Under the pieces are notes generated by a model. That model was given only the letters and a program-made list of their open reading frames with translations. It did not search any database and was not told the DNA's origin. From Pseudomonadota bacterium (GTDB lineage: Bacteria > Myxococcota_A > Polyangia > Polyangiales > Sandaracinaceae): a stretch of DNA of 7,679 nt. Within the stretch, counting starts at the first letter, position 1. Every line of letters starts with the position of its first letter. The stretch is taken from contig JAEZBP010001051.1 of the NCBI GenBank assembly GCA_023427125.1, positions 1-7,679 on the forward strand, read 5' to 3'. The position numbers were made by a program, and so were the translations under genes. Shown here piece by piece: positions 1 through 6,233 of the stretch.

Positions 1-230
1 CCTCGGGCCTCGACGCGCTCGCGCTCGCGCTCGCGCCGCTCGGCGCGCACCTGAAGTGCATCGGCGTCGCGGGTGATCGCGCGAGCCGCGAAGCGCTCGC
101 CCGTGCGCTGCCTCCCCCGCTCGCGCCGCGCATCGCCCCGGCCGGCCGCATGCAGCAGCCCTCGCTGCTCTCGCTGGCCGACGGACGCCCGCCGTGGGAG
201 GGCCTCTCCCGCCTCATCGAGCTCGAGTAG
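1..230 (+). CDS. C-terminal fragment of a LuxC-like acyl-CoA reductase (5' end outside window)
   Basis: Reading in frame from base 3 gives about 75 residues ending at TAG 228-230. The N-terminus lies outside the window. The tail contains the segments CIGVAGDRASREAL, APAGRMQQPSL and ADGRPPWEGLSRLIELE. From memory, LuxC/acyl-CoA reductase (PF05893) proteins end the same way: a 'vGvaG' strand, a Gly-Arg-Met segment followed by a Pro-rich stretch, a DGR turn, and a final acidic 'R-h-h-[DE]-hE' end. Such enzymes reduce fatty acyl-CoA or related thioesters to aldehydes with NADPH. The catalytic cysteine region is not in the window, so activity cannot be judged. This is the only + strand gene and it converges on the metallophosphoesterase. 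An aldehyde dehydrogenase-superfamily protein of another type is the main alternative. Confidence 0.55.
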   Translation, partial: SGLDALALALAPLGAHLKCIGVAGDRASREALARALPPPLAPRIAPAGRMQQPSLLSLADGRPPWEGLSRLIELE

Positions 231-237
231 CGGCCCC

Positions 238-990
238 TCAGACGCCGATGAAGAGGCGGTGGCCGAAGTTGCGCTCGAGGTCGCCCTCGAAGATCTTCAT
301 CGCGGCCGCCTCGATGTCGTACTCGACGCGCTTGAAGTCGAGCTCGCGCGTCTTCGTGTCGAAGGTCGTGTAGCTCGCGCGGTTGTCGTAGTCGCGGGGC
401 TGGCCGACCGACCCGACGCTCACGATGTACTTCCAGCCCTCGCGCAGCGTGAGCTTGCGCGCCGGCAGCTCCTCGACCTCGCCCCCGCGCGAGCCCTGGG
501 CCCGCAGCGCGAAGACCTTGCAGAGGTGCGAGTGGCCGATGAACGTGATGTCCCCGAGCTCGCTCAGGATCGAGAGGCACTCGCGCGCCTGCTCGGGCGC
601 GAAGATGTACTCGAACTCCTCGAGGCGGATCGGCGAGCCGTGGCAGAGGGTGACTCGAGCCTCCTTCAGGTCGTGCCGGTAGGGCAGCGACTTGAGCCAC
701 TTCATGTTCTCGCCGGTCAGGGTCCGCGCGTGCAGATCGAGCGCCTGGCGCGCCGCCTCGTAGTAGTACGAGTAGTCCATCCGGCCGGCGACCGCGGCGT
801 CGTGGTTGCCGAGGATCGTGACCTTCGCCTTCTGGCGGATGATGTCGGCGCACTCGTTCGGGCTCGCGCCGTACCCCACGACGTCGCCCAGGCAATAGTA
901 CTCGTCCACCGTCTCCTGACGGTACGCTTCCATCACCGCCGAGAGCGCCTCGATGTTGGCGTGGACGTCGCTGAAGATGCCTAGACGCAT
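238..990 (-). CDS. Calcineurin-like metallophosphoesterase
   Basis: 250-residue protein with the full dinuclear-metal signature of the metallophosphoesterase family (PF00149/PF12850). FSDVHAN supplies D8 and H10, LGDVVGYG supplies D36, LGNHDA supplies N62, H63 and D64, CHGSP supplies H117, and FIGHSH supplies H153 and H155. These residues bind two divalent metals and hydrolyse phosphate mono- or diesters; the substrate cannot be read from the sequence. The C-terminal part has the SVGSVGQPRD turn common in YfcE/ApaH-like family members. There is no signal peptide or membrane segment, so it should be cytosolic. The ATG at 990 is chosen because the canonical first beta strand (MRLGIFSDVH) starts exactly there; the same frame stays open upstream, but that sequence is antisense to the neighbouring gene and looks non-coding. 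No clear Shine-Dalgarno sequence precedes it, and the predicted leader is very short. Confidence 0.93.
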   Translation of the reverse strand: MRLGIFSDVHANIEALSAVMEAYRQETVDEYYCLGDVVGYGASPNECADIIRQKAKVTILGNHDAAVAGRMDYSYYYEAARQALDLHARTLTGENMKWLKSLPYRHDLKEARVTLCHGSPIRLEEFEYIFAPEQARECLSILSELGDITFIGHSHLCKVFALRAQGSRGGEVEELPARKLTLREGWKYIVSVGSVGQPRDYDNRASYTTFDTKTRELDFKRVEYDIEAAAMKIFEGDLERNFGHRLFIGV

Positions 991-1000
991 GGGTGCAGCA

Positions 1001-1012
1001 AACCCAAGGGTT
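1001..1012. repeat. 12-bp inverted repeat at the predicted transcription start
   Basis: AACCCAAGGGTT is a pair of perfect 5-bp arms (AACCC/GGGTT) around a 2-bp AA centre. It lies just downstream of the candidate -10 element and covers the predicted start of transcription of the metallophosphoesterase, a position where a repressor operator would work. It could also be a chance palindrome. Confidence 0.3.
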
Positions 1013-1013
1013 C

Positions 1014-1042
1014 GGTATAGAGCGTCGTCATCGGGGTGTCCA
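1014..1042 (-). promoter_or_regulatory. Candidate sigma70-type promoter for the metallophosphoesterase
   Basis: On the - strand TGGACA (1042-1037) is followed after exactly 17 bp by TATACC (1019-1014). The first differs from the -35 consensus TTGACA at one base, and the second matches the -10 consensus TATAAT at four of six. Transcription would begin near 1005-1007, giving a leader of only about 15-17 nt before the ATG at 990. It sits in the 86-bp gap after the large upstream gene, a suitable place for an independent promoter. This is a pattern match only. Confidence 0.4.
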
Positions 1043-1076
1043 TCTCTTTTCAGTGTCGCCGGACTCTCTCGATACG

Positions 1077-3854
1077 TCAGGTGTCGGCGCCCGGGCCCTC
1101 TTCGAGGTCGTCGGCCGGCGCCTTGCCCTCGAGCTCCTGATAAAACCGGCGAGAAAACGTGAGGATGGCGTCTCCGCCGGGGAGCGACGAGGCCCCGCGG
1201 ACCTGCTCGTCGAGCGCCTTGGCGCGCTGACGCAACGTCAGCGCCTGGCGGGCGATCTCGACCACCCCGGCGTCGTCCTCGCTGGTCAGCCGCTCGACCT
1301 GCTTGGCGCAGCCGTGGTTCGACAGGTGGGCCAGGGTCCACGCGTAGCGCTCCTCGTTCCCCTTCGGATCGCGCAGCAGGCGCGTCACGTTGCGCAGGCT
1401 GGCGTTGCCGAAGGTGCCGACCACCCGCGCCACCTCGCGCCAGACCTCGCTCTCCTCCGACGAGAGCAGGTGGACGAGCGGCACGACCGCCCGCCGCAGC
1501 TTGAGGTGCCCGAGCGCGAGCGCGAACGCCTGGCGCACGAAGGTCTTGCGGGCGCTCAGGCCGTCGATGATGGCGTCGCCCGCCTCGTCGCCCAGCTCCG
1601 CGATGCGCGGCACGATGCGGACGACCTCCGCGCGCGGCATCTTCCGCACCGACTTCGAGAGCGTCTCGGCGAACGTCGCGTCGTTGCGACGGCAGAGCTC
1701 GAGCGCGGCCGCCCGCCGGTGCCGCGGGTGCTCGAGCAAGAGGACGAGCTCGGGGGCGCCCATCTCGGGCAGCTTGGCCTCGTCGATCGCCTTGTCGCCG
1801 CCCCCGCGCACCGCGCGGATCGCGCGCCACGCGAGATCGTGGGTGTCGGTGTCGATCGCCACCTCGCCGTCGGCGGCCACCTTCAGGAGGCGCTCCCAGT
1901 TGTCGGCCACGCGCTCCGCCGAGAGCCCGCCGCGGTCCTTCTTGGCGCTGGTCTTCGCGAAGGCCTCGATCATGGCGGCGAGCAAGGCCGGCGCGTCGGG
2001 CGCGACGCCGAGCGAGATCGCGCGATCCGAGAGACCGCCCGGGAGCGCGAGCCCGTGCTCGACCGCCGCGCTCAGCACGCTGCGCACCGTGCCGTCCACA
2101 CGGTCGCGCGGGATGGACAGCACGAGCAGCGCGTGATCGAGCCTCTCGTGGGTGCTCCACTCCGCGAGCTTGTCGAGCGCCTTGGCCGCCTCGGCCGCGC
2201 TCGAGAGCGAAACGTCGCCGGTGAACGGGTGATCGGCGGCGCGCACGGGCGGCGGCGCCGAGAGCGCGCGCTCGATCGCGGTGCTCGCGTCGATCCGCGC
2301 CGCGGTCCGCATGCGCGAGACCCGCTCCACGATGCGGGCGACGTTGACCTCGCGAGGCGCGCTGACCTCGATCGAGCGCAGGTAGCGCCCCTCGGACGAG
2401 AAGACGCCGACGCGGGCAGCGAAGCGGCGCCGCAGGCTCTCGAGGATCGCGCGATCGCCCTGCGCCCTCGGATCGAGCGGCGCGCGCAAGACCGCGCCGC
2501 CGCGATCGACGAGCGAGAGCAGGACGACCGGCGAGTCCTCGATCGTCACGAGCTGCGCGAGCAGATCGGGCGCCGGCTCCTCCTCGAAGATCGCGCTCTC
2601 TCCCTCCGGGAGCCGCGCGAAGAGGCGGACACCGCCGGCCTCGATCGCCGCCGACATCGGCGCGCCGAGCTTGCCCTCGAGGAAGCCGGGCGGCGGCGCG
2701 ACCGAGGGAGGCGGCGGGCGCTCGCTGGCGGGCATCGCGATCGGGCTGGGCCGCGGAGGCGGATCGGTCCGGGGGCGGATCGCCCGACGCCGCAGATCGG
2801 TGTCCTCCTGGATCATGTCCGCGTGGATGCCGGTCACGTCGCCGATCGACTCGACCTCGTCGAGCTCCTCGACGTCGTCCTCGACGTCGTCGTCCACGTC
2901 GTCCGCGAGATCGTCGACCACCACGTCGGCCAGGCCCCCGAGGCGCGGCCGCTCGTCGAGCGCGCGCGCCATCGACGAGGGCGGGATCGTCTTCGGCGCA
3001 TCGTCGACGAGCGAGACGTCGGCGGCGAGCGGCCCGCGCGAGAGGACCTCGCCCGGCGAGGTCGCGAGCGGCTCGAGCTCCTCGAGCTCGTCGTCGACGA
3101 GATCGACGGCGTCCTCGGGGCGCACCTCCTCCGCGCGGCTCTTGAGCTCGGCCTCGCGCTGCCCGAGCATCTCGAAGCGCGCCTCGAGCTCCTGCTCGCG
3201 CATCGCGATGTCGGCCTGGGCCGCCTCGATCTCCTCGAGGAACGCGCGCAGCTCGTCCTCGCGCCGCGTGACCTCCTCGGCGCGAGCGGAGAGGCGCCCC
3301 TCACGCTGGCCGAGCGCCGCGATCTGCGCCTCGAGCTCGGTCGCGCGCCGCTCGACCGCGACCTCGCGATGCGCCACCGCGTCCTCGCGCTGCGTGACGC
3401 TGCCCTCGCGCTGCGTCAGCTCGCCGAGCGCGGCCGCGCTGCTCGTCTTGAGCTCGAGGTAGGCGGCGCGCTCGTGCACGCCGACCACCGCCGTGGCCTC
3501 GCGCGCGTAGCTCGGGACCGGGTGCTCCGTGTCGGAGGCGAGCTCGCCGAGGAGCTTGCTCCGCAGGCTGAGCTCCTCGTGCCGGAGCGGCTCGGGCACG
3601 ACCAGCGCGAGCTTGCGCCCGTGGGGATCGTGGAAGACGAAGGGGATCGCCAGCTCCTCGCCGCTGTCGAAGCGATGCAGCGTCCCCGCGAGCGCGGGCT
3701 CGCGCAGGTGAGGGTGCGTGCCGACGTTCACCACGTCGTAGACCTGCACCGTACGGACGACGCCCTCGGGGAGCGGCACGTGGATCGATCGGAGCCGCGT
3801 GCGTCCGCCGACGCCCTCGTAGACCGGCTCCTCCGACTCGCGCGCCTTCGGCAT
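1077..3854 (-). CDS. Large multidomain protein: CpXC-like domain, heptad coiled coil, acidic tract, HEAT-like repeats
   Basis: 925-residue protein of unknown function. Residues about 23-93 resemble the CpXC domain (PF14353), with VNVGTHPHLRE, AGTLHRF, PFVFHDP and KLALVVPE in family order, but none of the four zinc-ligand cysteines is present. Residues 147-244 are fourteen uninterrupted heptads rich in Arg-Glu. Residues about 247-350 are acidic, including a run of Asp/Glu at 311-335. Residues about 358-390 are Pro-rich and probably unstructured. Residues about 400-540 form a compact alpha/beta segment I do not recognise. The remainder is helical, with HEAT-like pairs around 690-880 (for example AFALALGHLKLRRAVVPLV). 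The only cysteines are two in the HEAT region. No signal peptide or membrane helix is seen, so it is probably a cytosolic scaffold or regulator. The ATG at 3854 is preferred because GGAGAG lies 9 nt upstream; ATG 3878 is in frame without a ribosome site. Confidence 0.85.
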   Translation of the reverse strand: MPKARESEEPVYEGVGGRTRLRSIHVPLPEGVVRTVQVYDVVNVGTHPHLREPALAGTLHRFDSGEELAIPFVFHDPHGRKLALVVPEPLRHEELSLRSKLLGELASDTEHPVPSYAREATAVVGVHERAAYLELKTSSAAALGELTQREGSVTQREDAVAHREVAVERRATELEAQIAALGQREGRLSARAEEVTRREDELRAFLEEIEAAQADIAMREQELEARFEMLGQREAELKSRAEEVRPEDAVDLVDDELEELEPLATSPGEVLSRGPLAADVSLVDDAPKTIPPSSMARALDERPRLGGLADVVVDDLADDVDDDVEDDVEELDEVESIGDVTGIHADMIQEDTDLRRRAIRPRTDPPPRPSPIAMPASERPPPPSVAPPPGFLEGKLGAPMSAAIEAGGVRLFARLPEGESAIFEEEPAPDLLAQLVTIEDSPVVLLSLVDRGGAVLRAPLDPRAQGDRAILESLRRRFAARVGVFSSEGRYLRSIEVSAPREVNVARIVERVSRMRTAARIDASTAIERALSAPPPVRAADHPFTGDVSLSSAAEAAKALDKLAEWSTHERLDHALLVLSIPRDRVDGTVRSVLSAAVEHGLALPGGLSDRAISLGVAPDAPALLAAMIEAFAKTSAKKDRGGLSAERVADNWERLLKVAADGEVAIDTDTHDLAWRAIRAVRGGGDKAIDEAKLPEMGAPELVLLLEHPRHRRAAALELCRRNDATFAETLSKSVRKMPRAEVVRIVPRIAELGDEAGDAIIDGLSARKTFVRQAFALALGHLKLRRAVVPLVHLLSSEESEVWREVARVVGTFGNASLRNVTRLLRDPKGNEERYAWTLAHLSNHGCAKQVERLTSEDDAGVVEIARQALTLRQRAKALDEQVRGASSLPGGDAILTFSRRFYQELEGKAPADDLEEGPGADT
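3123..3416 (-). repeat. Fourteen contiguous heptads encoded by 294 bp (coiled coil)
   Basis: The translation divides exactly into 14 seven-residue units, such as TQREGSV, TQREDAV, AHREVAV, GQREGRL, TRREDEL, AMREQEL and GQREAEL. Position 7 is always V, L or I, position 3 is Arg in eleven units, and position 4 is often Glu. There is no stutter or skip. The DNA shows related 21-bp units (ctcgcgctgcgtgac and variants on the + strand), consistent with growth by internal duplication followed by drift. It predicts a rod about 98 residues long. Confidence 0.7.
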
Positions 3855-3863
3855 GCCTCTCAG

Positions 3864-3869
3864 CTCTCC
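3864..3869 (-). promoter_or_regulatory. Ribosome binding site deciding the start at 3854
   Basis: On the - strand GGAGAG lies 9 nt before the ATG at 3854. The alternative in-frame ATG at 3878 has no purine-rich sequence in front of it, and the frame further upstream, as far as 4025, runs antisense-free but overlaps the SDR gene end. The downstream ATG is therefore chosen. Confidence 0.5.
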
Positions 3870-3924
3870 AACTGCCATCTGCTTGGTGCGGATCGGTACC
3901 ACGGAACGGGCCCGGACCGAAGGG

Positions 3925-4875
3925 TCAGCTTGCGCGACGCCGGCGACGCGGGACGGAACGGAGGGTCTCGACCAGGCCATGGGCCGGCGCAAAGCCGGTG
4001 GCCTCGCGGAAGCGCGAGCCGTCAACCGTGCACGGATACTTGAGGTAGTCGAGCGCCCCCTTCGGGATCTCCGGGAAGCCGAGGCGCCCCTTGACGAGGC
4101 CGATCACCCCCTCGGGCAGCGGGACGCCGCCGGCCCCGGCCTCGTCGATCAGCACGTGCAGCGGCACCTCGCCCGGGCCGGTGACGTTGAAGACGCCGCG
4201 CACGCCGGGATCGAGCGAGAGCTCGAACGCGAGGCCGAGATCGTCCTCGTGGATCACCTGCTGGACGGGATCGAAGCCCAGCACGGTGAAGACGCGGCGC
4301 CGCCCGAGGTAGCGGTTGAGCAGCGTGTTCACCGTCGGGCCGAGCACGTTCACCGGCCGCAAGAGGACGGTCTCGACCTCGGGGTGCCGCCAGAGCATGC
4401 CGCTCACGTAGAGGTCGGCCGCGATCAGATCCTGGATCTCCGGGAACGTGCGGCCGGCCGCCGGCGGGTGCTCCTCGGTCACGAACTGCGGCTGATCGGG
4501 GAGCGCGCCGTACACGGTGGCGCGGCTCACGAAGACCATCTTCTTCACCCCGTGGTGGCGGCCGACCTCGAAGACCCTCGCGGTGCCCTCGAAGTTGATG
4601 CGATAGCGCTCCTCCTGCGCGCGCCCGAAGCGGCGCACCATCGCGAGGTGGATGAGCGCGTCCGGGTGGAGCTGCCGCACGAGCTCCTCGAAGCCGCGCT
4701 TGCGCACGTCGAGGCGGTGGAGCGCGACGCCGCTCGGGAGCGAGGGATCCTCGCGGAGATCGACGGCGTGGACCTCGTGCCCGCGCGAGGAGAGCCAGCG
4801 CACCGCCACCCGCCCGAACGATCCGGACGCGCCGGTGACGACCACGCGGCGCCGGCTCGGGCGAGGCGCGCTCAC
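3925..4875 (-). CDS. Extended-SDR NAD-dependent epimerase/dehydratase-like protein lacking YxxxK
   Basis: 316-residue protein with an N-terminal Rossmann fold. The dinucleotide loop is TGASGSFG (14-21), the acidic residue at the end of beta 2 is D39 (favouring NAD over NADP), then DVRKR (56-60), LIHLAMVRR (74-82), VSRATVYG (117-123), and LLRPVNVLGP (171-180), which match the extended SDR family (PF01370). The usual catalytic Tyr-x-x-x-Lys is not found where expected (about 144-160, FPEIQDLIAADLYVSGM); Y156 is followed by VSGM with no Lys. The C-terminal substrate lobe has NRYLGRRRVFTVLG and QQVIHEDDLGLAFE. The GTG start overlaps the upstream acyltransferase stop in a GTGA, so translation is coupled; an AAAGGG-like site lies about 11 nt upstream. 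It probably acts on, or binds, the same lipid-linked substrate. The C-terminus is a basic PRRRRRAS tail. Confidence 0.88.
   Translation of the reverse strand: MSAPRPSRRRVVVTGASGSFGRVAVRWLSSRGHEVHAVDLREDPSLPSGVALHRLDVRKRGFEELVRQLHPDALIHLAMVRRFGRAQEERYRINFEGTARVFEVGRHHGVKKMVFVSRATVYGALPDQPQFVTEEHPPAAGRTFPEIQDLIAADLYVSGMLWRHPEVETVLLRPVNVLGPTVNTLLNRYLGRRRVFTVLGFDPVQQVIHEDDLGLAFELSLDPGVRGVFNVTGPGEVPLHVLIDEAGAGGVPLPEGVIGLVKGRLGFPEIPKGALDYLKYPCTVDGSRFREATGFAPAHGLVETLRSVPRRRRRAS
4872..4875 (-). other. GTGA stop/start overlap coupling acyltransferase and SDR genes
   Basis: The TGA stop of the acyltransferase (4874-4872) shares bases with the GTG start of the SDR gene (4875-4873). A 4-nt overlap of this kind normally means one transcript and re-initiation by the same ribosomes, so the two products are made together. 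Confidence 0.8.
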
Positions 4876-5717
4876 GCGAACACGCCCTTTCGCTCGCTCA
4901 GGCCGCGCGCGATCAGCTCGGCGACCGCGTGCTCGACCGCGCGCACCTCGGGGAGGATCACGTCGTCCTCCTCGTCGCCGGTGCCCTCGAAGCGCATCGG
5001 CGCGCCGAAGTGGATGCGCACCTTCACCGGCGCGGGGAGCGGCAAGCCCCAAGGCACGATCGGCACGTAGGGCGTGCCGAGCAGCTTCGCGAGGGGCTCG
5101 GCGCGCGAGAGGCTCGGGCACATCTCCTCGCCGCCGATGAACGCGAGGGGGATGACAGGCGCCTTGGCTCGCCGCGCGAGCCGCACGAAGCCCTGCGAGA
5201 AGTCCATGACGCGGTAGCGGTTCGCCCAGACGCGCCCGCCTCCGCGCTGTCCCTCCGGGAAGACGAGCACCGCGGCCTCCTCCTCGGTGAGCAGGCGCTC
5301 GGCGTTCTCCTGGACGCCGGTGAGCTGGCCCATGCGCGTCATCAGCCGGCCGACGAGCGGCGTCTCGATGAAGAAGCGCTCGATCATCGCGCGCGCGAGG
5401 CGCGGCGGCTCGGCGTCGAAGAAGAGCGTCGTCGCGATCAGCATGCCGTCGTAGGCGAGCTGGCCGCTGTGGTTGCCGACGAGGAGCACGCGCCCCGCGG
5501 GGATGTGCTCGAGCCCGGTCGACTCCACGCGGAAGTAGCTCCGATGGAAGTAGCGCAGCAGCGCCATCATGCGGAGCTGATCGTCCTGAGAGGCGCCCCA
5601 GCGATCGTAGCCGTACGCGTTCATCGGCAGGCCGAGCCGAGCGTGGCGCGCGCGCAGCTCGTCATCGACGAGACGATCGAGCGAGCCGGTGAAGAGCCGC
5701 CGGAGCCGTCGGGGCAT
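4872..5717 (-). CDS. PlsC-like lysophospholipid/glycerolipid acyltransferase
   Basis: 281-residue protein of the PF01553 acyltransferase family, which moves acyl groups from acyl-CoA or acyl-ACP to a lipid hydroxyl. Block I is GNHSGQLAYD (81-90), with catalytic H83 and D90; the spacing is H-x6-D rather than the common H-x4-D. Block II is around 112-130 (IERFFIETPLVGRLM), block III is VFPEGQRGGG (152-161) with the Pro-Glu-Gly that contacts phosphate, and block IV is KAPVIPLAFIGGEE (185-198). No strong transmembrane helix is seen, so it is probably attached to the membrane surface. The start is well fixed: an in-frame TAG lies only a few codons upstream of the ATG at 5717. No obvious ribosome site is present. 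It is the first gene of a pair with the SDR gene. The natural acceptor is unknown; phosphatidate synthesis is not implied. Confidence 0.9.
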   Translation of the reverse strand: MPRRLRRLFTGSLDRLVDDELRARHARLGLPMNAYGYDRWGASQDDQLRMMALLRYFHRSYFRVESTGLEHIPAGRVLLVGNHSGQLAYDGMLIATTLFFDAEPPRLARAMIERFFIETPLVGRLMTRMGQLTGVQENAERLLTEEEAAVLVFPEGQRGGGRVWANRYRVMDFSQGFVRLARRAKAPVIPLAFIGGEEMCPSLSRAEPLAKLLGTPYVPIVPWGLPLPAPVKVRIHFGAPMRFEGTGDEEDDVILPEVRAVEHAVAELIARGLSERKGVFA

Positions 5718-5780
5718 CGAGCCGCGATGCTACAGGAGCGCGCCGTGCATGGATACGCGCCAGGCGACGCTCGTTGGTAG

Positions 5781-5802
5781 AGCCCGACGCTACAGCCCGA
5801 CG
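5781..5802. repeat. Short direct repeat at the thioredoxin stop codon
   Basis: AGCCCGACG occurs at 5781-5789 and again at 5794-5802, separated by CTAC, so a 13-bp unit is present about 1.7 times. The second copy encodes the last codons of the thioredoxin gene and the first lies just beyond its stop. It may be a small slippage duplication that has no function. Confidence 0.4.
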
Positions 5803-6230
5803 CGGCGCGCGATCTCGGCGGCGGGCATGAGGCCGCTGACGCGCGCGGCCTCGGCGCCTCGGCGGAAGAGGATCAGCGTCGGGATGCTGCGGATGCCGAA
5901 GCGTCCGGCGACGTCGGGCAGCGCCTCGGTGTCGACCTTCGCGACGAGCACCTCACCGGCCCGATCGCGGGCGAGCCGCTCGAGCTCCGGCGCGAGCGCG
6001 ACGCAGGGCCCGCACCACGCCGCCCAGAAGTCGACGAGGACCGGGAGCGGAGAGGACGCGATGAGGCCGTCGAAGTCCGCGGCCGACTCCATCGCGACCG
6101 GCGCGGCGATCGGGCCGAGCGCCTCGTGGCACTTGCCGCAGCGAGGGCTCCGATCGAGCTTGCTCACCGGCACTCGGTTCTTGGCGGAGCAGCGGGGGCA
6201 GAGCCTGATCACCAGCTCAGCTCTACCCAT
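5790..6230 (-). CDS. trxC: Thioredoxin 2 (zinc-binding TrxC type)
   Basis: 146-residue thioredoxin with an N-terminal zinc ribbon. Cys pairs CPRC (11-14) and CGKC (31-34) precede a thioredoxin fold whose active site is WCGPC (72-76), with buried D67 in VDFWA and the cis-proline P117 in SIPTL. This is the arrangement of Escherichia coli TrxC (139 residues), a disulfide reductase of the cytosol reduced by NADPH-thioredoxin reductase and linked to oxidative-stress defence. No signal peptide is present. The start is uncertain. ATG 6230 is immediately preceded by a strong GC hairpin and has no ribosome site. GTG at 6212 (VIRLCPRC) would give 140 residues and begin right at the zinc ribbon, as TrxC proteins usually do. 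The gene is separated by 34 bp from the preceding secreted-protein gene. Confidence 0.92.
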   Translation of the reverse strand: MGRAELVIRLCPRCSAKNRVPVSKLDRSPRCGKCHEALGPIAAPVAMESAADFDGLIASSPLPVLVDFWAAWCGPCVALAPELERLARDRAGEVLVAKVDTEALPDVAGRFGIRSIPTLILFRRGAEAARVSGLMPAAEIARRVGL

Positions 6231-6233
6231 GCG

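Noticed and set aside
73..984. 303-residue + strand frame opposite the metallophosphoesterase
   Set aside because: The - strand gene has a complete metal-binding signature, and the + frame has low-complexity Arg/Ala/Val/Leu composition with no homology cues.
991..2160. N-terminal extension of the metallophosphoesterase frame to 640 residues
   Set aside because: The extension lies over the large upstream gene in another frame and is Arg/Ala/Gly-rich noise; the family fold starts at the ATG at 990.
3907..3927. CGGGCCCG palindrome and a GACC-CTTC-GGTC stem after the SDR stop as a terminator
   Set aside because: The stems are only four base pairs or a plain palindrome, there is no T-run, and such short pairings are expected by chance in this GC-rich DNA.
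993..4043. 1016-residue open frame on the + strand opposite the large protein
   Set aside because: It is antisense to a gene with recognisable domains, is dominated by Arg, Ala, Leu and Asp in a pattern typical of complementary GC-rich sequence, and shows no motif.
4876..5121. 82-residue N-terminal extension of the SDR frame
   Set aside because: It overlaps the acyltransferase gene and is Arg-rich noise, while the Rossmann motif begins 14 residues after the GTG at 4875.
4929..5780. 283-residue + strand frame opposite the acyltransferase
   Set aside because: It is a His/Arg/Glu/Ala-rich shadow of a gene with all acyltransferase blocks.
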